DNA of 64,000 bases from Pseudomonas marvdashtae (GTDB taxonomy: Bacteria > Pseudomonadota > Gammaproteobacteria > Pseudomonadales > Pseudomonadaceae): positions 4,184,001-4,248,000 of the forward strand of contig NZ_JABWQX020000001.1 of the NCBI RefSeq assembly GCF_014268655.2. Reading direction: 5' to 3'. Of the stretch, positions 8,973-17,629 are shown in pieces. The position numbers and the translations under genes were made by a program. Within the stretch, counting starts at the first letter, position 1. Each line of letters starts with the position of its first letter. Under the pieces are notes generated by a model. That model did no database searches and had not been told where the DNA came from. It saw nothing but the letters and a program-made list of their open reading frames with translations.

Positions 8973-10322
8973 GTGGAAAGCCGCAAACCCGAAGCCCAGA
9001 CGCTGGATCTCTCGCCGCCATTACGCAGTGGCTGGCTGGAACGCCTCTTCAAACTCAGCTTGCATGGCACCACGGTGAAGACCGAGCTTATCGCTGGTGT
9101 GACGACCTTTATCACCATGGCCTACATCATCTTCGTCAACCCCAACATCATGGCCGACGCCGGTATCGATCACGGCGCCGCGTTCGTCGCCACCTGCATC
9201 GCCGCAGCCCTCGGCTGCCTGTTGATGGGCCTGTACGCCAACTGGCCGGTAGGCCTGGCACCCGGCATGGGCCTGAACGCTTTTTTTACCTACACCGTAG
9301 TCGGCACGATGGGCTACAACTGGGAAACCGCGCTGGGCGCAGTGTTTGTTTCCGGCGTGTTGTTCATGTTCCTGACCCTGTCGCGGGTCCGTGAGTGGTT
9401 GCTCAACAGCATCCCGGTCAGCCTCCGCTATGCGATGGGCGCGGGCGTCGGGCTGTTCCTTGGGCTGATCGGCCTGAAAACCGCCGGCATCGTCGTCGAC
9501 AGCCCCGCCACGCTGATCAAGCTGGGCTCCCTGCACGAGCCCGGACCGCTGCTGGCCGCGGTGTGCTTTCTGATGATCGCTGTGCTCAGCTACCACCGCG
9601 TGTTCGGCGCGATCCTGATCAGCATCATTGCCGTGACCCTGGCCGGATGGGGCCTTGGGCTGGTGCACTACAACGGTGTGATGTCCACGCCGCCAAGCCT
9701 CGCACCGACCTGGATGGCGATGGATGTGGCCGGCGTGTTCAATGTCAGCATGATCAGCGTGGTGTTGGCCTTCCTCTTCGTCCACATGTTCGACACCGCC
9801 GGCACCTTGATGGGCGTGGCCCAGCGCGCCGGCCTGGTGAAGCCCGATGGCAAGATCGAAAACCTGTCCAAGGCGCTGAAGGCTGACAGCGCTTCCAGCG
9901 TATTTGGCGCCATGGTCGGTGTGCCACCCGTCACCAGTTATGTGGAAAGCGCCGCCGGTGTCGCCGCCGGTGGCCGCACCGGGCTTACCGCCGTGACAGT
10001 CGGCGTGTTATTTATTGCCGCCATGTTCTTCGCACCGTTGGCGGGAATGATCCCCGCCTACGCCACGGCCGGTGCCCTGATCTATGTCGCCATGCTGATG
10101 ATGGGCGGCATGGCCCACATCGAATGGGACGAAGCGACTGACAGCATCCCGGCAATCGTTACAGCCATCATGATGCCGCTGACCTTTTCGGTCGCCGATG
10201 GCATTGCGCTGGGTTTCATCACCTACGTAGTGCTAAAGGCTGGCACCGGTAAATACAAGGAAATATCCGTCAGCTTGTGGGCGCTCTGCGCGATCTTTAT
10301 CGCCAAGTTCATCTTCTTGTAG
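8973..10322 (+). CDS. NCS2-family purine permease (AzgA-like)
   Basis: A 449-residue polytopic inner-membrane transporter with about 12 hydrophobic helices. LAPGMGLNAFFTYTV (near 90) and the FVHMFDTAGTLMGVAQRAGL block (near 270) are characteristic of the AzgA/GhxP/PbuG branch, which carries hypoxanthine, guanine or adenine with protons. GVPPVTSYVESAAG (near 310) is the conserved half-helix region. The start is GTG 8973 after GAGGAGT. It sits at the edge of the urate catabolism genes and shares their palindrome, so a purine or urate substrate is likely; the exact base is not certain. Confidence 0.9.
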   Translation: MESRKPEAQTLDLSPPLRSGWLERLFKLSLHGTTVKTELIAGVTTFITMAYIIFVNPNIMADAGIDHGAAFVATCIAAALGCLLMGLYANWPVGLAPGMGLNAFFTYTVVGTMGYNWETALGAVFVSGVLFMFLTLSRVREWLLNSIPVSLRYAMGAGVGLFLGLIGLKTAGIVVDSPATLIKLGSLHEPGPLLAAVCFLMIAVLSYHRVFGAILISIIAVTLAGWGLGLVHYNGVMSTPPSLAPTWMAMDVAGVFNVSMISVVLAFLFVHMFDTAGTLMGVAQRAGLVKPDGKIENLSKALKADSASSVFGAMVGVPPVTSYVESAAGVAAGGRTGLTAVTVGVLFIAAMFFAPLAGMIPAYATAGALIYVAMLMMGGMAHIEWDEATDSIPAIVTAIMMPLTFSVADGIALGFITYVVLKAGTGKYKEISVSLWALCAIFIAKFIFL

Positions 10323-10345
10323 ACGGTACACATCTTCATCCGCCT

Positions 10346-10366
10346 CACCCCATTGGTGGGGCTTTT
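10346..10366 (+). terminator. Weak terminator after the permease
   Basis: CCCCA / TGGGG stem with a four-base loop followed by CTTTTG, about 25 bases after the permease stop. Short stem and T run, so it may only attenuate transcription into the LysE gene. Confidence 0.5.
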
Positions 10367-10385
10367 GTGCATCAGGAGCAAAGCA

Positions 10386-11012
10386 ATGAATCTGGAACCC
10401 TGGTTATTGTTCAGCGGCGCCGCGTTAGTGGTGATCCTTATCCCCGGCCCGCTGTCGCTGCTGATGATCAGTAACAGCCTCAACTACGGCCTGCGCCGCT
10501 CTTATCCAGCGTTTCTCGGCGGGGTCATGGCCTCGATCTGCCTGTTGAGCGCTTCGGCGCTGGGGCTCGGGGCGCTGCTGCTGGCCTCGGAGCAATTGTT
10601 CAGCGCCCTGAAGATCGTCGGCGCGCTGTACCTGTTTTACCTCGCCTGGCAGAGCTGGCAGCAATCGCGCCAGCCTGCCCAGGCTGCCGAGGTGCCGCAG
10701 GCGGCCGCCGTTCCGCGCTTTCGCGCCTTGTTCGGTCGAGCGTTCGTACTGGGCGCGAGCAACCCCAAGGACATCCTCTTCTTCGCCGCCTTCCTGCCAC
10801 AGTTCCTCAGCGCGCAACAACCGTTCCTCCCGCAGTTGCTGGTCATGATCGCCACCTGGACCGTGCTGGATCTTTTATGCAAGTTGGCCTATGGCCTTGG
10901 CGCCCACGGCGCGGCGCGGTACCTGCGCACAGGCAAGGGCCAGAGCTGGTTCAACCGGGTCAGTGCGGGATTGTTCAGCGGGGCGGGGGCGGCTTCATTG
11001 TTGAGCCGCTAG
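10386..11012 (+). CDS. LysE/RhtB-family exporter
   Basis: A 208-residue inner-membrane protein with about six helices. It begins MNLEPWLLFSGAALVVILIP; the Pro-Gly-Pro that follows (PGP, residues 20-22) is the conserved LysE/RhtB motif. LGASNPKDILFFAAFLPQF (about 121-139) is the second conserved block. The family exports amino acids or related metabolites. ATG 10386 follows AGGAGCAAAGC; the longer frame from 10353 lacks a ribosome site. The gene faces hiuH tail to tail. Confidence 0.9.
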   Translation: MNLEPWLLFSGAALVVILIPGPLSLLMISNSLNYGLRRSYPAFLGGVMASICLLSASALGLGALLLASEQLFSALKIVGALYLFYLAWQSWQQSRQPAQAAEVPQAAAVPRFRALFGRAFVLGASNPKDILFFAAFLPQFLSAQQPFLPQLLVMIATWTVLDLLCKLAYGLGAHGAARYLRTGKGQSWFNRVSAGLFSGAGAASLLSR

Positions 11013-11022
11013 ACAGCAGGAG

Positions 11023-11044
11023 CTTCGCGAGCTTGCTCGCGAAG
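11023..11044. repeat. Short REP-like palindrome
   Basis: CTTCGCGAGC / GCTCGCGAAG arms with a TT spacer, just after the LysE stop. The GAGCTTGCTC centre is the same as in the other REP elements here, with different flanks, so it is a second REP subtype. Confidence 0.7.
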
Positions 11045-11076
11045 GCGCGCTCCCAGATAGCACTTTTCCACAGGTC

Positions 11077-11103
11077 AAAAAAAGCCCGCAGTGTGAGCGG
11101 GCT
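11077..11103 (-). terminator. Rho-independent terminator after hiuH
   Basis: AGCCCGC / GCGGGCT stem whose poly-A lead on the plus strand becomes a seven-T tail on the minus strand. It lies about 55 bases beyond the hiuH stop and so ends that transcript. Confidence 0.85.
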
Positions 11104-11159
11104 AAAAACCAAAGAAGCCATGCGCAATCGCTTCCAGGGCAAGGCAGCTGCTTGGGGGC

Positions 11160-11513
11160 TCAGCTGCCTCGATACGTTGAATAGGCGTAAGGCGAAATCA
11201 ACAAGGGCACATGGTAATGCTCTTGCTCCTGGGAAATACCAAAGCGCAGCACCACCACATCCAGGAACGCCGGTTCGGACAGCTGGACGCCACGGGCACG
11301 ATAGTAATCGCCGGCATGGAATTGAATCTGATAGACGCCGCTGCGGTAGTCATCCCCTTGCAACAGCGGTGTATCGCAACGGCCGTCGCTATTGGTCAAT
11401 GCACTGGCAACCCAGTGCAATTGCGAACCTTCTACGCGGTACAGCTCGACCTTGATCGAGCTGCCCGGGCAGCCGTGTGCGGCATCCAAAACGTGTGTAG
11501 TCAGACGTCCCAT
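11160..11513 (-). CDS. hiuH: 5-hydroxyisourate hydrolase
   Basis: A 117-residue transthyretin-like enzyme that opens 5-hydroxyisourate to OHCU, the second step after urate oxidation. The N-terminal signature LTTHVLDAAHGCPG carries the catalytic His, and the protein ends with the diagnostic YRGS tetrapeptide. The ATG at 11513 is chosen because THVLD then begins five residues in, as in the family. It diverges from puuE, and a TTGTACACAA site lies about 130 bases upstream. No signal peptide is seen, so it acts in the cytosol. Confidence 0.95.
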   Translation of the reverse strand: MGRLTTHVLDAAHGCPGSSIKVELYRVEGSQLHWVASALTNSDGRCDTPLLQGDDYRSGVYQIQFHAGDYYRARGVQLSEPAFLDVVVLRFGISQEQEHYHVPLLISPYAYSTYRGS

Positions 11514-11640
11514 TGATTGTGCGTGCCTAGCTGCTGAGCAGCCCGGCACGGCGCCTCCTGAGTCAGTTGAAAAGACAGGCTGCACCGTTTCGAAGCATGA
11601 AACGATGCAGCAGTGAGCGAATTAAGACACTTCAATCTCA

Positions 11641-11654
11641 AATTGTACACAATT
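11641..11654. promoter_or_regulatory. AATTGT-AC-ACAATT palindrome before hiuH
   Basis: A 14-bp inverted repeat, symmetric except for its two central bases, 128-141 bases upstream of the hiuH start. It matches the TTGTnnACAA sites before puuE and the permease. The rest of the 412-base gap between hiuH and puuE (11514-11925) holds AT-rich promoter-like DNA and no gene I can support. Confidence 0.6.
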
Positions 11655-11836
11655 AAAAACAGAAATCTGCGTGATGTGGCTGATGATGCGCGCGGCACCT
11701 CGATCCGTGCCCGATCCAGCGCACCCGCCGGCTGCCAGGGTATAAATTGACCAAGTGGGCAGATTTCTTGCAGTGTAGACAAACCGTCGCCTGCGGTAAA
11801 AAATGCCAAAAACGGGCTTACAAGTCGCTCGATAAG

Positions 11837-11846
11837 TTGTATACAA
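11837..11846. promoter_or_regulatory. TTGTATACAA palindrome before puuE
   Basis: Perfect 10-bp palindrome 80 bases upstream of the puuE GTG, with the same core as the site at 8823-8834. Position near the expected promoter suggests an operator that controls puuE-uraD and possibly alc. Confidence 0.65.
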
Positions 11847-11925
11847 TCACTCCATCGTCGTGACGCCAGCCAGATATTCAAGCCTGGGCGCCACCCACAT
11901 GGTTCGAACAAGAAGGAAGACTGCA

Positions 11926-12852
11926 GTGAGCGCTGACTACCTACGCGACCTGATCGGTTACGGCAGTAACCCTCCCCATCCTCATTGGCCGGGCAATGCC
12001 CGCATCGCCCTGTCCTTCGTGCTCAACTACGAAGAAGGCGGCGAGCGCAACATCCTGCATGGCGACCGTGAGTCCGAAGCGTTCCTCTCGGAAATGGTGT
12101 CGGCGCAACCGCTGTTGGGCGAGCGCAACATGAGCATGGAGTCGCTATATGAGTATGGCAGCCGTGCCGGCGTCTGGCGCATCCTCAAGCTGTTCAAGGA
12201 ATTCGACATTCCGCTGACCATATTCGCCGTCGCCATGGCGGCGCAGCGCCACCCCGACGTGATCCGCGCCATGGTCGCCGCCGGTCATGAAATCTGCAGC
12301 CACGGATATCGCTGGATCGACTACCAGTACATGGATGAAGCCCAGGAGCGCGAGCACATGCTCGAAGCGATCCGCATCCTCACCGAAATCACCGGCGAGC
12401 GCCCGCTGGGTTGGTACACCGGCCGCACCGGTCCCAACACCCGCCGGCTGGTGATGGAAGAAGGCGGTTTCCTCTATGACAGCGACACCTATGACGACGA
12501 CCTGCCCTACTGGGAACCGAACAACCCCACCGGCAAGCCGCACCTGGTGATCCCGTACACCCTGGACACCAACGACATGCGCTTTACCCAAGTGCAGGGT
12601 TTCAACAAGGGCGACGACTTCTTTCAATACCTCAAGGACGCCTTCGACGTGTTGTATGCCGAAGGGGCCGAGGCACCGAAGATGCTCTCCATCGGCCTGC
12701 ATTGCCGGCTGATAGGCCGTCCTGCGCGCCTGGCCTCCCTCAAGCGGTTTCTCGAATACGTCAAAGGCCATGAACACGTCTGGTTCAGCCGCCGTGTCGA
12801 CATCGCGCGCCACTGGCAGCAAACCCATCCGTATCAGGGAGCGTCCAAATGA
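11926..12852 (+). CDS. puuE: Allantoinase PuuE (cofactor-independent)
   Basis: A 308-residue protein of the polysaccharide-deacetylase (NodB) fold that hydrolyses allantoin to allantoate; unlike classical allantoinase, the PuuE family works without a bound metal. Visible landmarks are YGSNPPHPHWPG near residue 12, the LSFVLNYEEGGE strand (27-38), the EICSHGYRWIDY block (near 122) and YTGRTGPNTRR. The GTG at 11926 is preceded by AGAAGGAAG and gives the family length of 308; the frame before it is non-conserved. Its stop overlaps the uraD start by four bases, so the two are translationally coupled. Confidence 0.95.
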   Translation: MSADYLRDLIGYGSNPPHPHWPGNARIALSFVLNYEEGGERNILHGDRESEAFLSEMVSAQPLLGERNMSMESLYEYGSRAGVWRILKLFKEFDIPLTIFAVAMAAQRHPDVIRAMVAAGHEICSHGYRWIDYQYMDEAQEREHMLEAIRILTEITGERPLGWYTGRTGPNTRRLVMEEGGFLYDSDTYDDDLPYWEPNNPTGKPHLVIPYTLDTNDMRFTQVQGFNKGDDFFQYLKDAFDVLYAEGAEAPKMLSIGLHCRLIGRPARLASLKRFLEYVKGHEHVWFSRRVDIARHWQQTHPYQGASK

Positions 12853-13364
12853 CCGCTTTCCAGACTTTCAAGCCTTCCACCTTGAGCCGCGAAGCCTTCG
12901 TCAAAGCCTTCGCTGATATCTACGAACATTCGCCATGGGTCGCCGAAAAGGCTTTCGATCTGGGCCAGGATCCGTCGATCGACCAGATCGAAACCCTGCA
13001 CCAGCGCATGAGCGACATCCTGTTGAGCGCCGATCACGCCAGCCAACTGGCGCTGATCAACGCTCACCCGGACCTGGCCGGCAAAGCCGCCGTCCAGGGC
13101 CAACTGACCGAAGCCAGCACGAACGAACAGGCTGGTGCCGGTATTCACCAATGCACGGCCGAAGAGTTCCAGCGCTTCACCGAGCTGAACGAGGCCTACA
13201 AAGCCAAGTTCAAGTTTCCCTTCATCATGGCGGTAAAAGGCAGCAACCGGCACCAGATCCTCGCCGCGTTCGAAACGCGCATCCATAACTCGACAGACGT
13301 CGAATTCAAATGCGCGCTGGCCGAGATCAACAAGATCGCGTTGTTCCGATTACTGACCCTTTAG
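12849..13364 (+). CDS. uraD: OHCU decarboxylase
   Basis: A 171-residue all-helical enzyme that decarboxylates 2-oxo-4-hydroxy-4-carboxy-5-ureidoimidazoline to S-allantoin. The catalytic-His block is [11 protein letters not shown] near residue 63, and the helix [21 protein letters not shown] (near 116) with the following AVKG segment matches the family. The ATG overlaps the puuE stop (ATGA). It acts between HiuH and PuuE in the pathway. Confidence 0.95.
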   Translation: MTAFQTFKPSTLSREAFVKAFADIYEHSPWVAEKAFDLGQDPSIDQIETLHQRMSDILLSADHASQLALINAHPDLAGKAAVQGQLTEASTNEQAGAGIHQCTAEEFQRFTELNEAYKAKFKFPFIMAVKGSNRHQILAAFETRIHNSTDVEFKCALAEINKIALFRLLTL

Positions 13365-13431
13365 CGAGCAGCACCTCAAGACCAGGTCCTGCAAGCATCC
13401 CCAGCCAACTTATCAAAGGCAGACAAGAAGA

Positions 13432-14427
13432 ATGAAAGCTTACGCCGTACCGTTCGAGAAGTTCGTCAACCTGGCCGACGCCCGCCTGGGCACCAAAATC
13501 ATTTCGGTCACCGATGACTGGTTCGCCGACGCCAACCGGCTGTTCCAGCCGACCCCGGCCGTGTGGAAGGAGGGCGTGTTCGATGACAACGGCAAATGGA
13601 TGGACGGCTGGGAGTCGCGCCGCAAGCGCTTCGAAGGCTACGACAGCGCGGTGATTCGCCTCGGTGTACCCGGCTCGATCAAGGGCGTGGACATCGACAC
13701 CTCATTCTTCACCGGCAACTACCCACCGTCGGCCTCCCTGGAAGCCTGCTTCCTGGCGCAAGGCGAGCCGGACGAAAACACCCAGTGGACCGAAGTGCTG
13801 TCGGCCGTCGAGTTGAAAGGCGACAGCCACCACTACCACGAAATCGGCAACGACCAGGCGTTCAGCCACCTGCGCTTCAACATTTACCCGGATGGCGGCG
13901 TAGCCCGGTTGCGGGTTTACGGCATTCCGTACCGCGACTGGTCCGCCGTGGGCGACAACGAACAGATCGACCTGGCCGCTGCCCTCAACGGTGGCCGCGC
14001 CCTGGCCTGCTCCGATGAACACTTCGGCCGCATGAGCAACATCCTCAACCCGGGCCGTGGCATCAACATGGGCGACGGCTGGGAAACCGCCCGTCGTCGC
14101 ACCCCGGGCAACGACTGGGTGATCGTCGCCCTGGGCCACGCCGGCATCGTTGAAAAAGTCGTCGTCGACACGCTGCACTTCAAGGGCAACTACCCCGACA
14201 GTTGCTCGATCCAGGGCGCGTTCGTCAAAGGCGGCACCGACAGCCAGATCGAAACGCAGTCGTTGTTCTGGCGCGAACTGCTGCCGAGCCAGAAACTGGA
14301 AATGCATGCCGAACACGCCTTTGCCGAACAGATCAAGGCGCTTGGACCGATCACCCACATTCGCCTGAACGTGTTCCCGGATGGTGGCGTGAGTCGCCTG
14401 CGGGTGTTGGGCAAGGTCGCAAAATAA
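13432..14427 (+). CDS. alc: Allantoicase
   Basis: A 331-residue enzyme made of two homologous beta-sandwich repeats, cleaving allantoate to ureidoglycolate and urea. The internal duplication is clear: [20 protein letters not shown] in repeat one matches [20 protein letters not shown] in repeat two, and [15 protein letters not shown] matches [15 protein letters not shown]. The start is ATG 13432 after an AAGAAGA stretch. It follows uraD by 67 bases and is probably in the same transcript. Confidence 0.95.
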   Translation: MKAYAVPFEKFVNLADARLGTKIISVTDDWFADANRLFQPTPAVWKEGVFDDNGKWMDGWESRRKRFEGYDSAVIRLGVPGSIKGVDIDTSFFTGNYPPSASLEACFLAQGEPDENTQWTEVLSAVELKGDSHHYHEIGNDQAFSHLRFNIYPDGGVARLRVYGIPYRDWSAVGDNEQIDLAAALNGGRALACSDEHFGRMSNILNPGRGINMGDGWETARRRTPGNDWVIVALGHAGIVEKVVVDTLHFKGNYPDSCSIQGAFVKGGTDSQIETQSLFWRELLPSQKLEMHAEHAFAEQIKALGPITHIRLNVFPDGGVSRLRVLGKVAK

Positions 14428-14436
14428 GATTGCGAT

Positions 14437-14540
14437 GATCGTTCCCAAGCTCTGCGTGGGAATGCATACCGTGACGCTGCGCGTCACAGTGGACGCGGAG
14501 CGTCCATGGCGGCGTTCCCACGCAGAGCGTGGGAACGATC
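14437..14540. repeat. 104-bp inverted repeat element between alc and allA
   Basis: Two 26-base arms (14437-14462 and 14515-14540) match at 25 of 26 positions when one is reverse-complemented. Between them lie two smaller hairpins (GTGACGCTGCGCGTCAC and GGACGCGGAGCGTCC). The element would fold as a branched RNA in the alc-allA transcript. The CGTTCCCACGCAGAGCGTGGGAACG type is familiar as a dispersed Pseudomonas repeat, though only one copy is present here. Confidence 0.85.
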
Positions 14541-14566
14541 AAACTCAAAAGATTAAGAAGACCAGC

Positions 14567-15070
14567 ATGCGCACACTCAAGATCGAACCGCTGACCAAAG
14601 AAGCCTTCGCCCCGTTCGGTGACGTGATCGAAACCGACGGCAGCGATCACTTCATGATCAACAACGGTTCGACCATGCGCTTCCATCGCCTGGCGACGGT
14701 TGAAACCGCTACGCCGGACGATCAGGCGATCATCAGCATTTTCCGCGCCGACGCGCAGGACATGCCGCTGACCGTGCGCATGCTGGAGCGTCATCCGCTG
14801 GGCAGCCAGGCCTTCATCCCGCTGCTCGGCAACCCCTTTCTGATCGTGGTCGCGCCACTTGGCGATGCACCTGTATCAGGCTTGGTCCGCGCCTTCGTCA
14901 CCAACGGCAGGCAGGGCATCAATTACCATCGCGGCGTCTGGCACCACCCGGTGCTGACGATCGAAAAGCGGGATGACTTCCTGGTGGTTGATCGCAGTGG
15001 CACAGGCAATAACTGCGATGAGCATTTTTTCAAAGAGGATGAGTTATTGATCCTCGCCCCCCACCAATAA
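14567..15070 (+). CDS. allA: Ureidoglycolate lyase
   Basis: A 167-residue cupin-type enzyme that splits ureidoglycolate to glyoxylate and urea. It begins MRTLKIEPLTKEAFAPFGDV, the usual opening, and carries the conserved HPLGSQAFIPL, NYHRGVWHHP and DDFLVVDR blocks. The ATG at 14567 is the first after the inverted repeat and gives the family length. It sits between alc and puuD, completing the route from urate to glyoxylate. Confidence 0.95.
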   Translation: MRTLKIEPLTKEAFAPFGDVIETDGSDHFMINNGSTMRFHRLATVETATPDDQAIISIFRADAQDMPLTVRMLERHPLGSQAFIPLLGNPFLIVVAPLGDAPVSGLVRAFVTNGRQGINYHRGVWHHPVLTIEKRDDFLVVDRSGTGNNCDEHFFKEDELLILAPHQ

Positions 15071-15120
15071 GAGAAGGTCCGATCACCCGAAACAAGGGTG
15101 ACGGGCGAGAGGTAAAGACT

Positions 15121-16422
15121 GTGGAAGCACATATGCTGGAATGGCTGAACCTGAGCGTTCGCTGGGTTCATATGATCACTGGCGTGGCCTGGATCGGCGC
15201 GTCGTTCTACTTCGTCTGGCTGGAAAACAACCTCAATCGCGTCAACCCCAGGAGCGGCTTGGCTGGCGACCTGTGGGCCATCCACGGTGGCGGTATCTAT
15301 CACCTGGAAAAATACAAGCTCGCGCCACCGTCCATGCCGGACAACCTGCACTGGTTCAAATGGGAAGCCTATTTCACCTGGATGTCGGGCATCGCCCTGC
15401 TGTGCGTGGTGTTCTATTGGAACCCGACCGTTTACCTGCTGGCTCCCGGCAGCAGCTTGAGTGGCGCCGAGGGCGTGGCCCTGGGCATCGGTTCTTTGTT
15501 CGTCGGCTGGTTCGTCTACTCCTTTCTTTGCGATTCCGCCCTGGGCAAGCGCCCTGCCCTGCTCGGCCTGATCCTGTTCGTGCTGTTGATCGCCGCGGCA
15601 TATGGGTTCAGCAAGGTGTTCAGCGGTCGTGGTGCTTACCTGCACGTGGGCGCCGTCATCGGCACGATCATGGTCGGTAACGTGTTCCGCATCATCATGC
15701 CGGCACAACGGGCCTTGGTCGCGGCCATTGCCGAGAACCGCACCCCCGATCCAGCGCTGCCAGCCAAGGGTTTGTTGCGTTCGCGCCACAACAACTACTT
15801 CACCCTGCCGGTGCTGTTCATCATGATCAGCAACCACTTCCCGAGCACCTACGGCAGCCAATACAACTGGCTGATCCTGGCCGGGATCGCCGTGGCGGCG
15901 GTGTTGGTGCGGCACTACTTCAACACGCGGCATGACAGCAACCGATTTGCCTGGACGCTGCCAGTCGGCGCCCTGGCGATGATTTGCCTGGCTTATGTCA
16001 CCGGTCCCAAGCCCATGCCCACCGCGCCGGAAGTGGCCAAGGCACCCGGCGTGATCGAGTACCAACCGTTGCCGGAAACGGCGGTGGGCGGTGGCGCCAA
16101 ACCGGCGACGGCGGCGACCGCCCCGGCAGCGGCGCCCGCCCAGGCTTCCAACGCCCAGGGCCCTTCGTTCGACAAAGTCCATAGCGTGATCCAGGAGCGC
16201 TGCTCGGTCTGCCATTCGGCCAAACCCACCAGCCCGCTGTTCAGCGCAGCGCCGGGCGGGGTGATGTTCGACACGCCGCAGCAGATCCAGCAAGAGGCCG
16301 CGCGCATCCAGGCCCAGGCGGTGACCACCCAGATCATGCCGCTGGGCAACATCACGCAGATGACCCAGCAGGAACGCGATCTGATCGGCGCCTGGATCAC
16401 CCAAGGCGCGCGCACCCACTAG
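15121..16422 (+). CDS. puuD: Membrane-bound urate hydroxylase with cytochrome c domain
   Basis: A 433-residue protein with about eight N-terminal membrane helices (residues 10-310) and a C-terminal periplasmic cytochrome c domain whose heme site CSVCH is at 361-365. An Ala/Pro-rich linker (about 320-345) joins them. This architecture is PuuD, which oxidises urate to 5-hydroxyisourate and passes electrons through its heme rather than to oxygen directly. GTG 15121 is chosen (MEAHMLEWLNL, ribosome site GAGAGG); ATG 15133 is possible. No XdhAB or uricase is in the window, so urate must come from elsewhere. Confidence 0.93.
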   Translation: MEAHMLEWLNLSVRWVHMITGVAWIGASFYFVWLENNLNRVNPRSGLAGDLWAIHGGGIYHLEKYKLAPPSMPDNLHWFKWEAYFTWMSGIALLCVVFYWNPTVYLLAPGSSLSGAEGVALGIGSLFVGWFVYSFLCDSALGKRPALLGLILFVLLIAAAYGFSKVFSGRGAYLHVGAVIGTIMVGNVFRIIMPAQRALVAAIAENRTPDPALPAKGLLRSRHNNYFTLPVLFIMISNHFPSTYGSQYNWLILAGIAVAAVLVRHYFNTRHDSNRFAWTLPVGALAMICLAYVTGPKPMPTAPEVAKAPGVIEYQPLPETAVGGGAKPATAATAPAAAPAQASNAQGPSFDKVHSVIQERCSVCHSAKPTSPLFSAAPGGVMFDTPQQIQQEAARIQAQAVTTQIMPLGNITQMTQQERDLIGAWITQGARTH

Positions 16423-16792
16423 TCCCGTTACACACGCAATACCGCAGACAGGCAGACCGGCACCCGACCGGTCGCCCGTCAGCGGCTGCCTGCGCCTCAA
16501 CAATAAGAACAAGAGGAAAGCACCCATGCAGACGCCCGACCGTTACTCACAACTCGTCGCAAATGCGCCGTTGCCGCGTACTTGAGCCTCTACGGGCAAG
16601 TCCGTATCCTGCGCGGCCGTTCGAACCCGGACACCTCATAACAACAATCAGAACCTGAGCGACTCACCGACTTTCAGCCCTTGCCACAAACAAAAAGCTG
16701 ACCGAACGGATGTTTTGTCCGTGGAAAAAGGCGCCACACCAGAGCGCTGACGACAAGAAACGCGGTACCACCTACCTTTGGGAGCAAACCGA
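16423..16792 (+). other. 370-base gap; short RBS-led ORF at 16526-16585
   Basis: Between puuD and the Tsx-like gene nothing longer than a 19-codon ORF is supported. That ORF (16526-16585, MQTPDRYSQLVANAPLPRT) has an unusually good AGAGGAA ribosome site seven bases before its ATG. It could be a leader peptide or the stub of a deleted gene. The remaining sequence looks like a 5' region for the downstream channel gene; no clear terminator or riboswitch is seen. Confidence 0.4.
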
Positions 16793-17578
16793 ATGAAACG
16801 TACGAGCACCAACCTGATACTCGCGGGATCGTTGTTGGCCGGGGGCCAGGCGATGGCAGGCGATCTCCTCCAGTGGCAAAACAACAGCCTGAGCTACCTC
16901 TATGGCAAGGATTTCCAGATCAACCCGCGCATCCAGCAAACCGTGACGTTCGAGCACGCCGATGCCTGGAAATACGGCGACAACTTCTTCTTCCTCGACC
17001 GGATCTTCTACAACGGCCAGGACGATAGCAATTCCGGCCCGAACACTTATTACGGCGAATTCAGCCCACGCCTGTCGTTCGGCAAGATCTTCGACCAGAA
17101 GCTCGCACTGGGCCCGGTCAAGGACGTCCTGCTGGCCATGACCTACGAGTTCGGCGAAGGCGACAACGAGTCGTACCTGATCGGCCCGGGTTTTGACCTG
17201 GCGATTCCCGGTTTCGATTACTTCCAACTGAATTTCTACAATCGCCAGACCGAAGGCCCGCGTGCCGGCGACAACGTCTGGCAGATCACCCCGGTCTGGG
17301 CCATTACCGTGCCCGTGGGTTCATCCGACATCCTGTTCGACGGGTTCATAGATTGGGTGGTGGACAATGACACCAACTCCAAGGGCACGTACCACGCCAA
17401 CCTGCACATCGTCCCGCAGATCAAATATGACTTGGGCAAAGCCCTGAAGTTGGGCGCAAAACAGTTGTATGTGGGGGTGGAATATGACTACTGGAAGAAC
17501 AAATACGCGATTGAAGACAGCGACGGGTTCAAGACCAACCAGAGCAATACCAGCTTCTTGCTGAAGTACCATTTCTGA
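16793..17578 (+). CDS. Tsx-like nucleoside-specific outer-membrane channel
   Basis: A 261-residue beta-barrel protein with a signal peptide (residues 1-22, LLAGGQAMA cleavage). The mature part alternates aromatic and polar residues and ends in LLKYHF, a terminal Phe typical of outer-membrane barrels. The pattern LQWQNNSLSYLYGKDFQINP resembles the Tsx/OmpK family, which admits nucleosides. The ATG at 16793 follows GGGAGCAAACC. Its place after puuD suggests it brings nucleosides, purines or urate derivatives through the outer membrane. Confidence 0.82.
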   Translation: MKRTSTNLILAGSLLAGGQAMAGDLLQWQNNSLSYLYGKDFQINPRIQQTVTFEHADAWKYGDNFFFLDRIFYNGQDDSNSGPNTYYGEFSPRLSFGKIFDQKLALGPVKDVLLAMTYEFGEGDNESYLIGPGFDLAIPGFDYFQLNFYNRQTEGPRAGDNVWQITPVWAITVPVGSSDILFDGFIDWVVDNDTNSKGTYHANLHIVPQIKYDLGKALKLGAKQLYVGVEYDYWKNKYAIEDSDGFKTNQSNTSFLLKYHF

Positions 17579-17629
17579 TCGAGATGAGCGCGCGCAGCAG
17601 GACCATTGTGGGCGTGAGCCGGCTCACGA

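Noticed and set aside
14923-16527. 534-residue minus-strand ORF
   Set aside because: Antisense to allA and puuD; composition is Gly/Gln/His-rich without any domain, as expected of a reverse-frame shadow.
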